Source: Plazaster borealis (Eukaryota; Echinodermata; Asteroidea; Forcipulatida; Labidiasteridae). From it: a stretch of DNA of 64,000 nucleotides. A program made the translations under genes and the position numbers. The stretch spans positions 3,238,501-3,302,500 of the forward strand of contig CM037473.1 in assembly GCA_021014325.1 (NCBI GenBank), written 5' to 3'. Below are positions 23,426-34,284 of this stretch, piece by piece (within the stretch, counting starts at the first letter, position 1; every line of letters starts with the position of its first letter). The notes beneath the pieces are model-generated. The model was not told the origin of the DNA. It searched no databases and saw only the letters and a list, made by a program, of their open reading frames with translations.

Positions 23426-24274
23426 ATCAGTAGGCCTACCTACACATAGTGAATAAAACGTTATGCACATGCTGAGTGCAGACGACCGAAAGTGCAAGCT
23501 GCGCTGACAAACAACATCACCTCGGACCAATCATATGGAAAGCTTACGTCACTGCACGTTTATCCAATGAAATCATTGTAACCAATGAAATCGCGGGCCT
23601 GTAAGACCAGTGCCTGTCTTTAAAGACAGGGGACCAGTCCATCCTGTGCACTGCACAAATCTGTGCGTTTACATTCTTCTTCTTCCATTGTAGGGCCTAC
23701 CGACTCAATTACATGAGCAAAATCGTCAAAAAGTCTACTTTCCTTTAGCAACTTTAATATATAAATATGTCGTAGTAGGCCTATAGACTGAACAAATAAT
23801 ATATTTTGGATCAGGCCGCAAACAGTAAAATCTTGCGAAGGGAAATGACCATTTCTTTTTTTGTGATGTACTCATTTTCCAATAGATAGAGTCCTCATGT
23901 GAGTGGGGGAAATTTACAAGTCTCACCTCACGTTAAAATGGTGTAAATTGGCATTGTATTCGATACCCTTCCAGTGCAAAATTTGTCAACATGCAAAACA
24001 ATTGAATTTAATCATTCCCCTGAGAAAATAGGTCTTTACATTTTTGTTTATAATGGCTCTAATAAGTTAACTTTAACTTTAACTTTAAGTTTAACCATAC
24101 ACTGTGGAAACACTATAGACTGCCTAAAGAAAAAAATAAAACATTGTCAAGCAGTTTGGTGAGGCCTTTGATTGAGACCAGCCATCATTTGGCAGGCCAA
24201 TTTTATTAGACTTATAAAAAAGGGGGTGCCATAAACTAGCTACTAAAAGTAAAATAAACCAGAAAAAATCCTCC

Positions 24275-25109
24275 TTAATGTAAAGTACATAAAACTAGAG
24301 GTAACATTGGAAAGGGAACAGCAGTGTTGGATGAAATTAAAGTACATATAAAACCAAAATTGCGTCCCTGGGAGGGAGGGTGGGAGAAAGATCGTTGGAG
24401 CAAGTGCTGCATAGATTGGAATGGTTATGAGCATGCACCTTGCACCAAAAAGCCTGCAAAGCAATGTTCAGAAAATTGCAACTGCATGCAGCACGTTTAA
24501 AGGCATGAACACGTTTGGTAATTGTCAAAGACCAGTGTTTTCACTTGGTGTATCCCAACATATACATAAAATAACAAGCCTGTGAAAATTTGGGCTCAAT
24601 TGGTCGTCGAAGTTGCAAAAAAAATGATGAAAGAAAAAACCCCTTGTTGTACAAATGTACATTGATGATGCTTTCAGATAGGAATAAAAACTTCTTGCAA
24701 GAAGTTTTTATTATTTTAGTGAGAAATTACCTCTTTCTCAAAAACTACGTTTCTTCAGAGGAGGTCGTTTCCTACAATGTTTTATACTATCAACAGCTCT
24801 CCGTTGCTTGTTACCAAGTAAGTTTTCATGCTAATGTTTGTTTTGAGTAATTACCAAACGTGTACGATACCTTTAATGTAAAGTACATAAAACTAGTTAA
24901 CATTGGTAAGGGAACAGCAGTGTTGGATGAAATTAAAGTACATATAAAACCAAAATTGCATCCCGGGGAGGGAGGTTGGGAGAAAGATCGTTGGAGCATG
25001 AGCAAGGAAGTGCTGCCGAGACTGGAATGGTTATGAGCTCATACAGCCTTGCACCAAAAAGCCTGCAAAGCAATGTTCAGAAAATTGCAACTGCATGCAG
25101 CACGTTTAA
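24275..25109 (+). repeat. tandem 230-bp duplication with a transposon at the junction
   Basis: Unit 1 (24275-24500) and unit 2 (24873-25109) both run from ttaatgtaaagtacataaaa to gcatgcagcacgtttaa. A family A element sits exactly between them, so TTAA occurs at all four boundaries. Confidence 0.8.
24501..24872. mobile_element. TTAA-flanked miniature element, family A (inverted)
   Basis: It is bounded by TTAA at 24497-24500 and 24873-24876. The central palindrome is a perfect 30-bp sequence, half of which is aataaaaacttcttg. It differs from the ttcaggcctgaa palindrome at the same place in other copies. Confidence 0.85.
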
Positions 25110-25539
25110 GTGTCCTTTCTGGCCACCTGGCCTGTGACCCTCCAGTGGAGGGTAACAATGAATGACCAAGAGCAGTGAGCCAGTAAGGCACCCCAAGGGA
25201 TAATAATTTTAAAAATGGGGTCAATGGTTCTTCAAAAGTAAAAATTACATTTGATTTTTCCCCACTATAAGGCGGAAATTGGTGACTTTTCATCCACCAA
25301 TCATCATGGCTCTATATTTGTATGGGTAAACAAGAATCAAATCACATTTGCCCGCTGGAAAACACATTATTGCAGAACGCTGTAAACAAGCAAGGGGAAC
25401 AAGAAGCGGAAACTCAGTGGCGACTCTTCATCCACCAATCATCAATTTATGGCACACATCCAACCCACTTCCAGTAATCTGAAGATCAAAATACGTACCA
25501 GTACCCAGTTCGGTGGCATGGTACTGACTGCCATTTTGT

Positions 25540-25569
25540 CCCGCCCCCGTCTTTTTGGAGGGTATAAAA
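25540..25569 (+). promoter_or_regulatory. GC box and TATA box of the DUF3472 gene
   Basis: cccgccccc at about 25540-25548 is followed by TATAAAA at 25563-25569, about 90 bp before a consensus splice donor. This predicts transcription starting near 25590-25600. The start site is inferred from spacing only. Confidence 0.65.
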
Positions 25570-25592
25570 CAAGATAGAAAGCTCCGTTCTCC

Positions 25593-25653
25593 ACAAAGCT
25601 GCACTGCACCTTCCTGAAGTTGTTTGATCTCCAATTCCCGTCTGATTCTACAG
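25593..25653 (+). other. non-coding first exon of the DUF3472 gene
   Basis: The exon runs from the predicted start site to tctacag|gtaagt. The matching acceptor is tcttttacag at 26931-26940, giving an intron of about 1.29 kb. No ATG in this exon is needed for the protein. Confidence 0.6.
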
Positions 25654-26059
25654 GTAAGTGCTTCTATTGTTGTTACACAGGACTCACAGCAGGACCAGCA
25701 ACTATGATAAACATGCATTATACTGTCACTGTGCGGCTTAAATGGCTTGTATACGTTTGGTAATTGGAACCCACTGTTTGTTTCAATCCTACTAGATATA
25801 CCATAAACTACCCTGTGAAAATTTCATTTCAAAAGGTGGATAGCATTTTTGAGATTTTGCCGATGTAAGTCAAATGTTGGAGAGCAAACCCACAAGACAG
25901 ACGTTCAATATGTCACCACTCAACCTCAAGGTTTTGTAAATCATCTCAAGTCAAGTCAAGTCATCAAGTCTCTTTGTCAAGTAGTAAAGTCTGTCCCGAG
26001 CCAATATGGCTCATCAGGCCGGTGTCTATATCCGGTTTCCTTAGCACTAAACAACTGAG

Positions 26060-26276
26060 AATATTTCTATTCCCTCTGGACAGGATGCCAGTCTACGCAG
26101 GTTAGTCTCCAGCTCTCGCCAGTACCCATTTGTACTCCTGGGTGAAGAGAAGCAATATGGTTTTGTCTTTTGCTTAAGGACGACACAAGTGTTACGACCG
26201 GGACTCGAACCCACACTCTGCTGATACAAACACCAGAGCTTGAGTCTGTGCTCTTATCCGCTCGGCCACGACACGC
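26060..26276 (-). mobile_element. tRNA-Leu-derived SINE, minus strand, in the DUF3472 intron
   Basis: Reading the minus strand gives gtgtcgtggccgagcgg, an anticodon arm with CAA in the loop, and gggttcgagtcccgg. A different tail follows (containing ggcgagagctgg). A degenerate 22-bp repeat (gttgctatgggtatagtac type, about four units) lies just downstream at 26485-26575. Confidence 0.75.
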
Positions 26277-26956
26277 CAGTATACAAATATTGACTGCTTC
26301 GAGTGCTAAACTAAGAGGCCCTCGGTGATCCTCGGTGCGTTATATTTTCCCGAGACGAAGCCAAGCAAAAATAGACACTCGTACACTGCTCGTAGTTTTG
26401 ACCAATAGCACGAGTAAAAGCATTCAATATTTGTTTTCTAACCCCCACATACTTTGTGCCTAGACGTAAATGTACCAGAAGCTGCTGTTGCTATGGTATA
26501 GTACATTGGTTGCCATGGGATATTACATCGGTTGCCATAGGATAGTACATCCGTTGCTATGGGTATAGTACCATATGTTTGCTGCAAATATAGCGCGTCA
26601 CGTTCGCACGGCCTTCTAGTGAAAATAAGACATATCATGTGACGCACTCTAAACCAATCAAATGCAGAATCTTTGTAAGGGGGGGTACAAATTTAAATAC
26701 TCATTTACATTAGAATGTGTGATAAGTGTGAAAGGTAAAATTTCCATTCCTTTTAAAAAATGAAACTTTGTTAACACTGGCTTTAAGATACAATCACAAG
26801 TATTTCAACCTTTTAAGTTGAATCAGTGACTTAATTTCAAACTTTACCAAAAATACTTCATGTTTCTGGGCTGCAGTGGGAAGGTAGAAATAAGATTATA
26901 AACTGTTTTGAAGAATGCTTATAAACATTTTCTTTTACAGATCAAAATCTAAGAGG

Positions 26957-27958
26957 ATGTCTAAAGCACCTTCGGTTTGGCTTCGCTATGACGACGCTTT
27001 TGCAGGGAACATAATCCACCAGAGCGTCCGGGTACCAAATGATGGCGCCACTTTGGCCACCTACTACTGCTGCATGCAGTGGAATGCTGGCCTTGAAGGA
27101 GGTGGATACTGCGGCATTCAGAACCATCCTCGAGGCAAAGCCTTCATCTACTCCATCTGGGACCCAAAGAACTCCCCGGACCCTATCCAACCAGCCTTTA
27201 AAGGAACCGGGACAGAGACTGCTAACTTTGGTGGGGAAGGAACTGGCCTGAGGTCGTTGAACTTCTCCGTTGGATGGCAGACAGACCGTTGGTATTCTCT
27301 GGTGAGTCGACGTTGGGATCACAGCGACCATACCTACTTTGGCTTCTGGGTGTACAATGCGACGGGCAAGGAATGGAATCATATTGTCACCATGGATTTT
27401 CCAGTGAAGGACGTCACGTTTAGTTCAGATACAGGAAGCTTTGTGGAAGACTGGCAGGGAACCGGGACTCACAAGCGAACAGCTGAGTTCAGGCACGGCT
27501 TCAAGAGGAGGACGTCGGACGGAACATGGTTCCCCTTTTCCACCGGACACTTCAGTATCGTCCAAGAGGCTGCAACTCAAAATCACAACAACAATTACGA
27601 CGCCGGAGCAATAGGAGATTGCTACTTCTTGTCAACTGGAGGCACCATTAGTCCCTCACCTGGATTGGGGACATCCAAGACCTTCCACGCCGCGACTCCG
27701 AACCAGCCATCAGAGGCACCAATCGACTTCGTTATTGCCTCGGCCAAGCCAAACCAGGTGGACTGGACCGTCCCCAAGTCGTCCACTCCTCAGTTCAAGT
27801 ACACCGTCAAAGTAAATGATGTACTCGAGGCCTCACATATCCAGCCGGAGATGAGGAGTCAAGCGATAAAAGGAGGTCAAGTAGGGGACAGAGTGGAGGT
27901 CACTCTGGAGGATATCCTGGGGAGAATCCAATCTAAAACAGCCACGCTCAAACACTAA
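26957..27958 (+). CDS. DUF3472-family protein, 333 aa
   Basis: The reading frame begins with MSKAPSVWLRY, just after the acceptor at 26940, and is uninterrupted to TAA at 27958. An in-frame upstream ATG at 26915 lies in the intron and is rejected. No signal peptide or membrane segment is visible, so a cytosolic location is most likely. Residues about 20-240 have the DUF3472 pattern: a Gly-rich YCGIQ segment, IYSIWDP, GGEGTG, then W-x-x-DRWY and a WNHIVTMDFP strand. Residues about 255-333 look like a small beta-sandwich (VDWTVP...YTVKVND...GDRVEVTLEDILG), perhaps Ig/FN3-like. The molecular function of DUF3472 is unknown. The single coding exon contrasts with the many-exon genes on either side. 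The downstream poly(A) signal fits a complete gene. Confidence 0.85.
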   Translation: MSKAPSVWLRYDDAFAGNIIHQSVRVPNDGATLATYYCCMQWNAGLEGGGYCGIQNHPRGKAFIYSIWDPKNSPDPIQPAFKGTGTETANFGGEGTGLRSLNFSVGWQTDRWYSLVSRRWDHSDHTYFGFWVYNATGKEWNHIVTMDFPVKDVTFSSDTGSFVEDWQGTGTHKRTAEFRHGFKRRTSDGTWFPFSTGHFSIVQEAATQNHNNNYDAGAIGDCYFLSTGGTISPSPGLGTSKTFHAATPNQPSEAPIDFVIASAKPNQVDWTVPKSSTPQFKYTVKVNDVLEASHIQPEMRSQAIKGGQVGDRVEVTLEDILGRIQSKTATLKH

Positions 27959-28048
27959 ATCTGGTGGAGCACGACTGCTGAAGTAGTAGATATATGTCAA
28001 GAATGAAAACTAAGTATACAAAAAAGGACAAAAGCTCTGTACAAACAA

Positions 28049-28078
28049 CACGGCGCGCGCGCGCACACACACACACCC
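28049..28078. repeat. CG/CA microsatellite
   Basis: A cgcgcg run passes into cacacaca within the predicted 3' UTR of the DUF3472 gene. Confidence 0.8.
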
Positions 28079-28318
28079 GCTGTGAAATAATGTTATACAT
28101 TGTTATGTGAATGGTATGTGCCCTGGCATACAAAGTAACCGCAGCAGTGATTGGGTATAAGTTTTTTAATTAAACATGGTCGTTGGAATATATTGTCCAA
28201 TAGACACAGCTGTTGCATCAGTGTGAAGATGATTTCACGGGCTTCGAGAATGACGTCACCCCAAAGGCTACACTGAGTTGTTCCTTTGGTTTATATAAAG
28301 CGGCGAACGAGGCCATGC

Positions 28319-28324
28319 AATAAA
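28319..28324 (+). terminator. DUF3472 gene poly(A) signal
   Basis: AATAAA lies 361 bp after the stop codon and is followed by an A-rich stretch. The ttatataaag at about 28290 is within the same UTR. Confidence 0.5.
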
Positions 28325-28329
28325 AAAAT

Positions 28330-29600
28330 AGGTTGCTGTTTGCTTGTTGTGCACATTTCAATAGGTACTTCTGCTGTTTTGGGATATGACTCAATTTTTG
28401 TAAACTAAAATGGTCTAATCATCTTCTCGGTTATGATTTAAACAAATGGTATCACTAGAAAGGCATGGATATTTTGTTTAATATTCTGATCACCCCAAAT
28501 TTACAGCCTCGTCCATTTTAGTGATATGACCAATTTGAAGGCGCAACTGCAAGTGCGATGTAATGCTATTACGTGCATTGTGTGTACGCGCGCACACACA
28601 GACAAGCAAAATAATGTCCACAACTTTTCATTGAGTGGGCCGATCTCTGAAAAGTTAGCCTGAACCATCAAAATTAGTAGGGCCTACTAGTAGATATGTC
28701 AAGAATTTGCTGGTCGATCTCTGAAAAGTGAGCCTAAACCATCAAAATTTAAACCTATCTTAGAAATAAAATGGCAAGTCAAACATTTGCAGTTGTTTGA
28801 TGTCACACACAAACGTAACGGACAAACCTTTCCTGTAAAATTAATTTACCAGATAAATTTGTATTAAATGTTTTACTATTAAATAAGGGAATGTTTTACT
28901 ATTAAATAAGGTGACCTCTGTAGTTGACTTAGGACTATATACTATAATAACAAAAATAGTTCAAAAGCAGACAAAACATTCCAAACAGTAGGCCTACGCT
29001 TCAAAAAGGCTTCCAAAAAAACGGGAGAATGGCCGTGCATGATATCCGTATTTAAATTCACAATTTCACAGGATTGTTGAACTTCACTTAATTGTGTGAT
29101 TGATAGATGATTTACAATCGCCATAATACCTAGTACTGACTTTGTTTTGCGACTATAATTTTAGTGAAGTTTCTTGGAAATAGTCAAATTTCAATCATGT
29201 GAATAATATAATTTGTTTTTTACCCTTACACCGATGTGTTTTAAGCACTGTATACTCAGTACTTTCCCAGAGCAGATGTCTTACCACTGTTCCACCAAGC
29301 TAGCCCGGTGGCTTAAATAGAGGAAGTTTGAATCCCATATTTAAGCAGCGGGTACCGCAATGATTTAATAGATGTTAAATTTGCATCGGGGATAAAGAAT
29401 ATAGTTTGTTTTTATGAATAATATTGCATCTCAATTATACATTATCTCGGGAAGCCTACCTTTTAAAAATTTAAGCAAATTTTGACTCTTTAACTGAACT
29501 ATGAAAATATAAACAAGATACGAATATCGCTGAAGGTGACTGTAAAAGTTCAATTTCAAACTTTGAAATGAAACAAAATTGTAAACGTTTTCTTGAAATA
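28330..29600. other. no gene recognised
   Basis: A/T-rich DNA. A duplicated phrase, gatctctgaaaagt followed by agcctgaaccatcaaaat or a close variant, occurs at about 28642 and 28714. A remnant of the tRNA-like element (accgatgtgttttaagcac, cagatgtcttaccac) is at about 29230-29320. Confidence 0.5.
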
Positions 29601-29699
29601 TTATGAAATACTCTTTTATTAAAAGCAGTAAGACTTGCAAGACTATAATTGCACGTAAATATAGAATGACTTAACATTACCTAAATATAAAATGACGTA

Positions 29700-30040
29700 T
29701 ACAGCCGCGTTCGCATTGGATTAATATTTAACAGAGACAATGGGTAACTTCCAATGGTTAAATCTTACTGGTGTCTGCACTTGGATTATTTGACGTAGGT
29801 AAACTAACCGATACGATGGTCAAACAAACCGACTGACTGAACACATGGGACGATGCGTCCGCACTGGACTTTTCGGTTTGACCAGGTTAGTTTATCTGGG
29901 CAGAAGGTACCCATCGGACTAATAATTAGTTATCTGGGTGAAATTTTCCTGGGCCGTCCGCACTGGACTTAAAATGGTCAAGTTACCCATTTGCTTGGTT
30001 AGTTTACCCCCAAAAAAGTCCAATGCGAACAGGGCTTACG
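29700..30040. mobile_element. terminal-inverted-repeat element in satellite
   Basis: gccgcgttcgcattgga at the left faces tccaatgcgaacagggc at the right. The interior repeats gtccgcactggactt. Satellite units on either side lack it. Confidence 0.7.
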
Positions 30041-30779
30041 AGTCTACGATTTTGTTATTCTTGATATTGTTCCTGTCTCAGAACTTTTTTATTACAAGCA
30101 GTAAGACTTGCAAGACTAAAATTGCATGTAAATTTATATAGAATGACTTAACATAGCCTACTTAAATATAAAATGACTAAGAGTCATACATGTTTATTGT
30201 TATTCTTGATATTGGTCCTCTCTTAGAAACTCTTTTATTACAAGCAGTAAGACTTGCAAGACTATAATTGCATGTAAATTTATATAGAATGACTTAACAT
30301 ATGCCTACTTAAATATAAAATGACTAAGAGTCATACATGTTTATTGTTATTCTTGATATTGGTCCTCTCTTAGAAACTCTTTTATTAAAAGCAGTAAGAC
30401 TTGCAAGACTATAATTGCATGTAAATTTATATAGAATGACTTAACATATGCCTACTTAAAAATAAAACGACTAAGAGTCATACATGTTTATTGTTATTCT
30501 TAATATTGGTCCTCTCTTAGAAACTCTTTTATTAAAAGCAGTAAGACTTGCAAGACTATAATTGCATGTACATTTTTATAGAATGACTTAACATACTTAA
30601 ATATAAAATGACTAAGAGTAAATTTACGTTTATTGTTAATCTTGATATTGGTCCTCTCTCAGAAACTACATCGTTTATGCACGTATCAAATGTAGTCTTG
30701 AAATATTATGAAATATGACTCTTTTATTAAAAGCAGTAAGGCTTGCAAGACTATTACACAAAAATATAGAATGACTTAA

Positions 30780-31148
30780 AGGCACTGGCAACGTTTGGTA
30801 AATACTCAAAATATATAGGCCCACCATAAAAACTTACGAGCAACAGAGAGCTGTTGATAGTATAAAACATTGTGAGAAACGACTCCCTCTGAAGTAACGT
30901 AGTTTTTGAGAAAGAGGTAATTTCTCACTAAAATATCAAAAGACTTCAGGCCTGAAGACTTTTTCAGGCATCGGAAAGCACACAAATTTGTACAACAAGA
31001 GTGTTTTTTTCTTTCATCATTTCCTCGCAACTTCGATGACCAATTGAGCCCATATTTTCAAAGGCTTCTTATTTTATGCATATGTTGGGATACACCAAGT
31101 GAGAACACTGGTCTTTGACAATTACCAAACGTGTCCAGTAGGCCTACC
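30780..31148. mobile_element. TTAA-flanked element, family A, with proven empty site
   Basis: TTAA lies at 30776-30779 and 31149-31152. Uninterrupted satellite units read gacttaacatacttaaat at this place, so the element duplicated exactly one TTAA. Confidence 0.9.
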
Positions 31149-31568
31149 TTTAACATACTTAAATATAGAATGACTAAGAGTCTACGTTTTTGTTATTCTT
31201 AATATTGGTCCTATCTCTCAGAAACTACATCATTTATGCACGTATCATTTATGCACGTTTCAAATTCTTGAAATATTATGAAATATTATGAAATACTCTT
31301 TTATTAAAAGCAGTAAGACTTGCAAGACTATAATTGCACGTAAATATAGAATATACCCAGGACATACCTAAAAATAAAATGACTAAGAGTTTATTATACG
31401 TTTATTGTTAATTTTGATATTGTTCATATCTCTCAGAAACTACATCGTTTATGCACGTATCAAATTTAGTTTTGAAATATTATGAAATGCTCTTTTATTA
31501 AAAGCAGTAAGACTTGCAAGACTATAATTGCATGTAAATTTTTATAGAATGACTTGACATGTACTTAA

Positions 31569-31907
31569 AGGGTCTCTATACTTCTGGTAAAAACAGAAAA
31601 GCTCACAGATTTACATTAAACTTACATGGTTTAAAGATAATGATGATAGAAAGCTTCCCTTGAAATATTTCTGGCTGAGGTGCTGTAGTTTTTGAGAAAT
31701 GAGTAAAACAATTAGTTTTGATCTCATGAGTCGAAAACTCAATGTTTGAAAACAGTGAAAACACTTAAGGTTTTTCCCCACTTTTTTCTGGTGATTGCAA
31801 TGACCGATTGAGCTTAAACTTTCACAGGTTTGTTGTTTCATGTTTATGTTGGGATACACCAAGTGAGGATACTGGTCTTTGAAATTTACCAAAAGTATAA
31901 ACTCCCT
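31569..31907. mobile_element. TTAA-flanked element, family D, with proven empty site
   Basis: TTAA lies at 31565-31568 and 31908-31911. The neighbouring satellite reads acttaaatataaaatgac. The ends agggtctctatacttctgg and aaagtataaactccct are imperfect inverted repeats. Confidence 0.85.
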
Positions 31908-32084
31908 TTAAACATAAAATGACTAATAGAGTCTATTATACGTTTATTGTTAATCTTGATATAGGTCCTCTCTTAGAAACTACATCGTTTATTCACGTAT
32001 CAAGTGTAGCCTTGAAATATTATGAACTCTTTTATTAAAAGCAGTAAGAATCGCAAGACTATAAGTGTCACACTGTGTATTTTA

Positions 32085-33040
32085 ATTATTGTGAATAGTG
32101 TGTCGAAAAGTGCCTCATCTCACCAGGTGATCGTGATGAATAGAACTTGCAGTTACAATGAGTTTACCCATTAATTTTTGAGAAAACAATTCTCTAGATT
32201 ATTCTGAAATTGCTTACCCTTTCGCTGTTAATATACTCATTTAACTTAGTCCTTGTTTGTTGAAGGTTTAAAGGAATAGTGAAGGAATGATTAATGAGGA
32301 TTTATTTAAGATGCTTTCACGAGTTCATGGGAGTTACCCTGTATTTGTTGAGCAGATAGGCCTACACGTCCAACACGTCGTACCGATTTACACAGGGCCC
32401 AAATTTAGGAAAAAATCTACAAGACCACAGGGCTTGTAGCTCAAAATGTTTACTGGACCAACATTTTTTGTCATGAGTCACCCTGGTTCTGTTGTCGGAC
32501 ATTGCTGGTATACTGCTGCATCTGCTAAACTAAGTGTTAATGCACCCCCCTTTAAGAATGCTGCTGTGAATGCTGTTGTGGCGCATTTTGTCCTGAATGC
32601 TGAACGTTAGGATGCCCTCTGTTGACAAGCCGACTGTAGTTGCGGTGTTTCCCCTACCCCTATGAACATTAAAGGATGAACCATTCTCGAGATGGTATAC
32701 TTCCATCTCTAACCGGTCGGGATGTTCCCATCAGTGCCCTCCGCATCACCCCCATCCATGTCAGGGGCGTGCGCCACAGATAGGGTGCCGGATACCCTAT
32801 TCGCTGATATTAGCATAGTGCCAGACGGGGGTTCAATTTCTTCATAGCAAAGCTGGGTCTTGCAATGGGAGTGTCTTTGTACAGCTGCTGGTTACCCCCA
32901 AAGATTGTGTCCCTGCTACAAATTTACACAATGTCGGGAGAATTTTGGACTCGGTGATAAAAGTCTTCCCCGTCACTCTACAAGAAATGAGATTGCAAAT
33001 TATTGGGGAAAAAAAATCAAGTATATACGCCCCCCCCCAC
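32085..33040. other. no gene recognised
   Basis: No conserved exon. A 66-codon frame at 32860-33060 is Cys-rich but overlaps a foldback element and matches nothing I know. Confidence 0.4.
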
Positions 33041-33042
33041 AC

Positions 33043-33204
33043 CTGGGCCCAATTTCATAGAGCTGCTTAAGCAAAAAATATTGCTTAAAAATTGTATGCT
33101 TAGCAGAACATGATAGTTTGGCTGGTAACCATATTCTGGCAAGCATAATTTTGTTGTGCTTAGCTTCTTTTTGTGCTTAAGCAGCTCTATGAAATTGGGC
33201 CCTG
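33043..33204. repeat. foldback element (CCCAATTTCAT family)
   Basis: ctgggcccaatttcatagag and ctctatgaaattgggccct form perfect ends. Inner gctgcttaagc and gcttaagcagc extend the palindrome. Confidence 0.8.
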
Positions 33205-33339
33205 GTGGCCCTCTGCCCCCACTGTTACCCCCAATGCACCCCAATGAGAAAGCCTGGCATAACCCCAACTGCATGGTATGAGGAATGGCTACCCCCAAAT
33301 GGCAGAGCCCCAATGCAATACCCAGGCCACCCCCACCCC

Positions 33340-33585
33340 CTGGGCCCAATTTCATAGAGCTGCTAAGCACGACAATTTGCTTAGCATGAAATTTCTTCCT
33401 TGATAAAAACAGGATTACCAACCAAATTTCCACGTGATTTTCAGGATAAGCAAACAACAGCTGATTACCAGTAACAAGCAATATGCAACAGATGGAAATT
33501 TGGTTGGTAATCCTGTTTTTATCAAGGAAGAAATTTCATGCTAAGCAAATTGTTGTGCTTAGCAGCTCTATGAAATTGGGCCCTG
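33340..33585. repeat. long foldback element with 95-bp arms
   Basis: The left arm (33340-33434) and right arm (about 33491-33585) are nearly identical inverted copies. Matched segments include cataattttg-like ends, caatttgcttagcatgaaat and ttgataaaaacaggattacc. The loop is about 56 bp. It is the most recent-looking member of its family here. Confidence 0.85.
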
Positions 33586-33693
33586 GTCCCCACAGAGAAG
33601 GAGGACAAGGACCACCTATGCTTCCAAATGACAGATCATGCATCAGACGCTCACCCACAACACCCCACATGAAAGGGCGCCCGAAAACCCAAT

Positions 33694-34075
33694 GAAGATA
33701 CATGTGAAAAGAAGATGAAGAAATGTTCAGTCTTAGATGTGGGAGGAAAACCCAAACTGGGGAAAACCCAAACAGGGCCCAGCTTCATAGAGCTGCTTAA
33801 AAGCACAAAAAGTAGCTTAGCACAACAAAATAATGCTTACCAGAATAAGGTTACCAGCCATACTCTATCATGTCACATGTACAATTTGTAACTGGTATCC
33901 TGCTAATTTCTGCTTAGCAGACAATTGATAAGCAATATTTTCCGCTTAAGCAACTCTATGAAATTGAGCCCTGGTAGGGACTGAAAACCCAATCCACATG
34001 CAAAGCTCTGGTCCGGGATTTGAACGGGGTTCCACAGTGGTGAAAGGCAGGGAAGAAACCACTGAGCCAACCAGG
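33694..34075 (-). mobile_element. SINE family II, minus strand, split
   Basis: SINE sequence at 33694-33772 continues at 33974 (gtagggactgaaaac). The intervening bases are a foldback element. The intact copy at 18041-18235 shows the continuous order. Confidence 0.75.
33773..33973. mobile_element. foldback element inserted in a SINE
   Basis: It starts cagggcccagcttcatag and ends tatgaaattgagccctg. It is a member of the CCCAATTTCAT family, caught inside a datable host sequence. Confidence 0.8.
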
Positions 34076-34197
34076 GGCCAAATGTCATGACACTGCTTAC
34101 CATAGAATTATGCGCTTATGGCACCCTGTAAAGCGTGTGAGTCTATGAACCGTAAGTGCAGAATTCCACAGTAAGCAGTGCCATGAATTAGGCCCCC
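34076..34197. repeat. short foldback element next to SINE
   Basis: ggccaaatgtcatgacactg faces cagtgccatgaattaggcc, with gaattatgcgcttatgg against cgtaagtgcagaattc. Confidence 0.6.
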
Positions 34198-34284
34198 GAG
34201 TGCCAAAAATGATCAAGAAATTATTTAGACCAAATTGTATTTTGATTATAACTGAATATATTAGTATATTATTTAGTTTTACCC

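Larger units (their letters stand above)
29605..32080 (+). repeat. 147-bp satellite array invaded by three elements
   Basis: Units starting near 29615, 30089, 30237, 30383, 30532, 30726, 31300, 31496 and 32030 share aagcagtaagacttgcaag, atagaatgacttaacat and gatattggtcctctct. The spacing of uninterrupted units is 146-149 bp. Larger gaps are explained by insertions at about 29700, 30780 and 31569. Confidence 0.85.

Noticed and set aside
26915..26956. Upstream ATG for the DUF3472 protein
   Set aside because: It lies before the acceptor tcttttacag at 26940, inside the intron; the first ATG in the spliced exon is at 26957.
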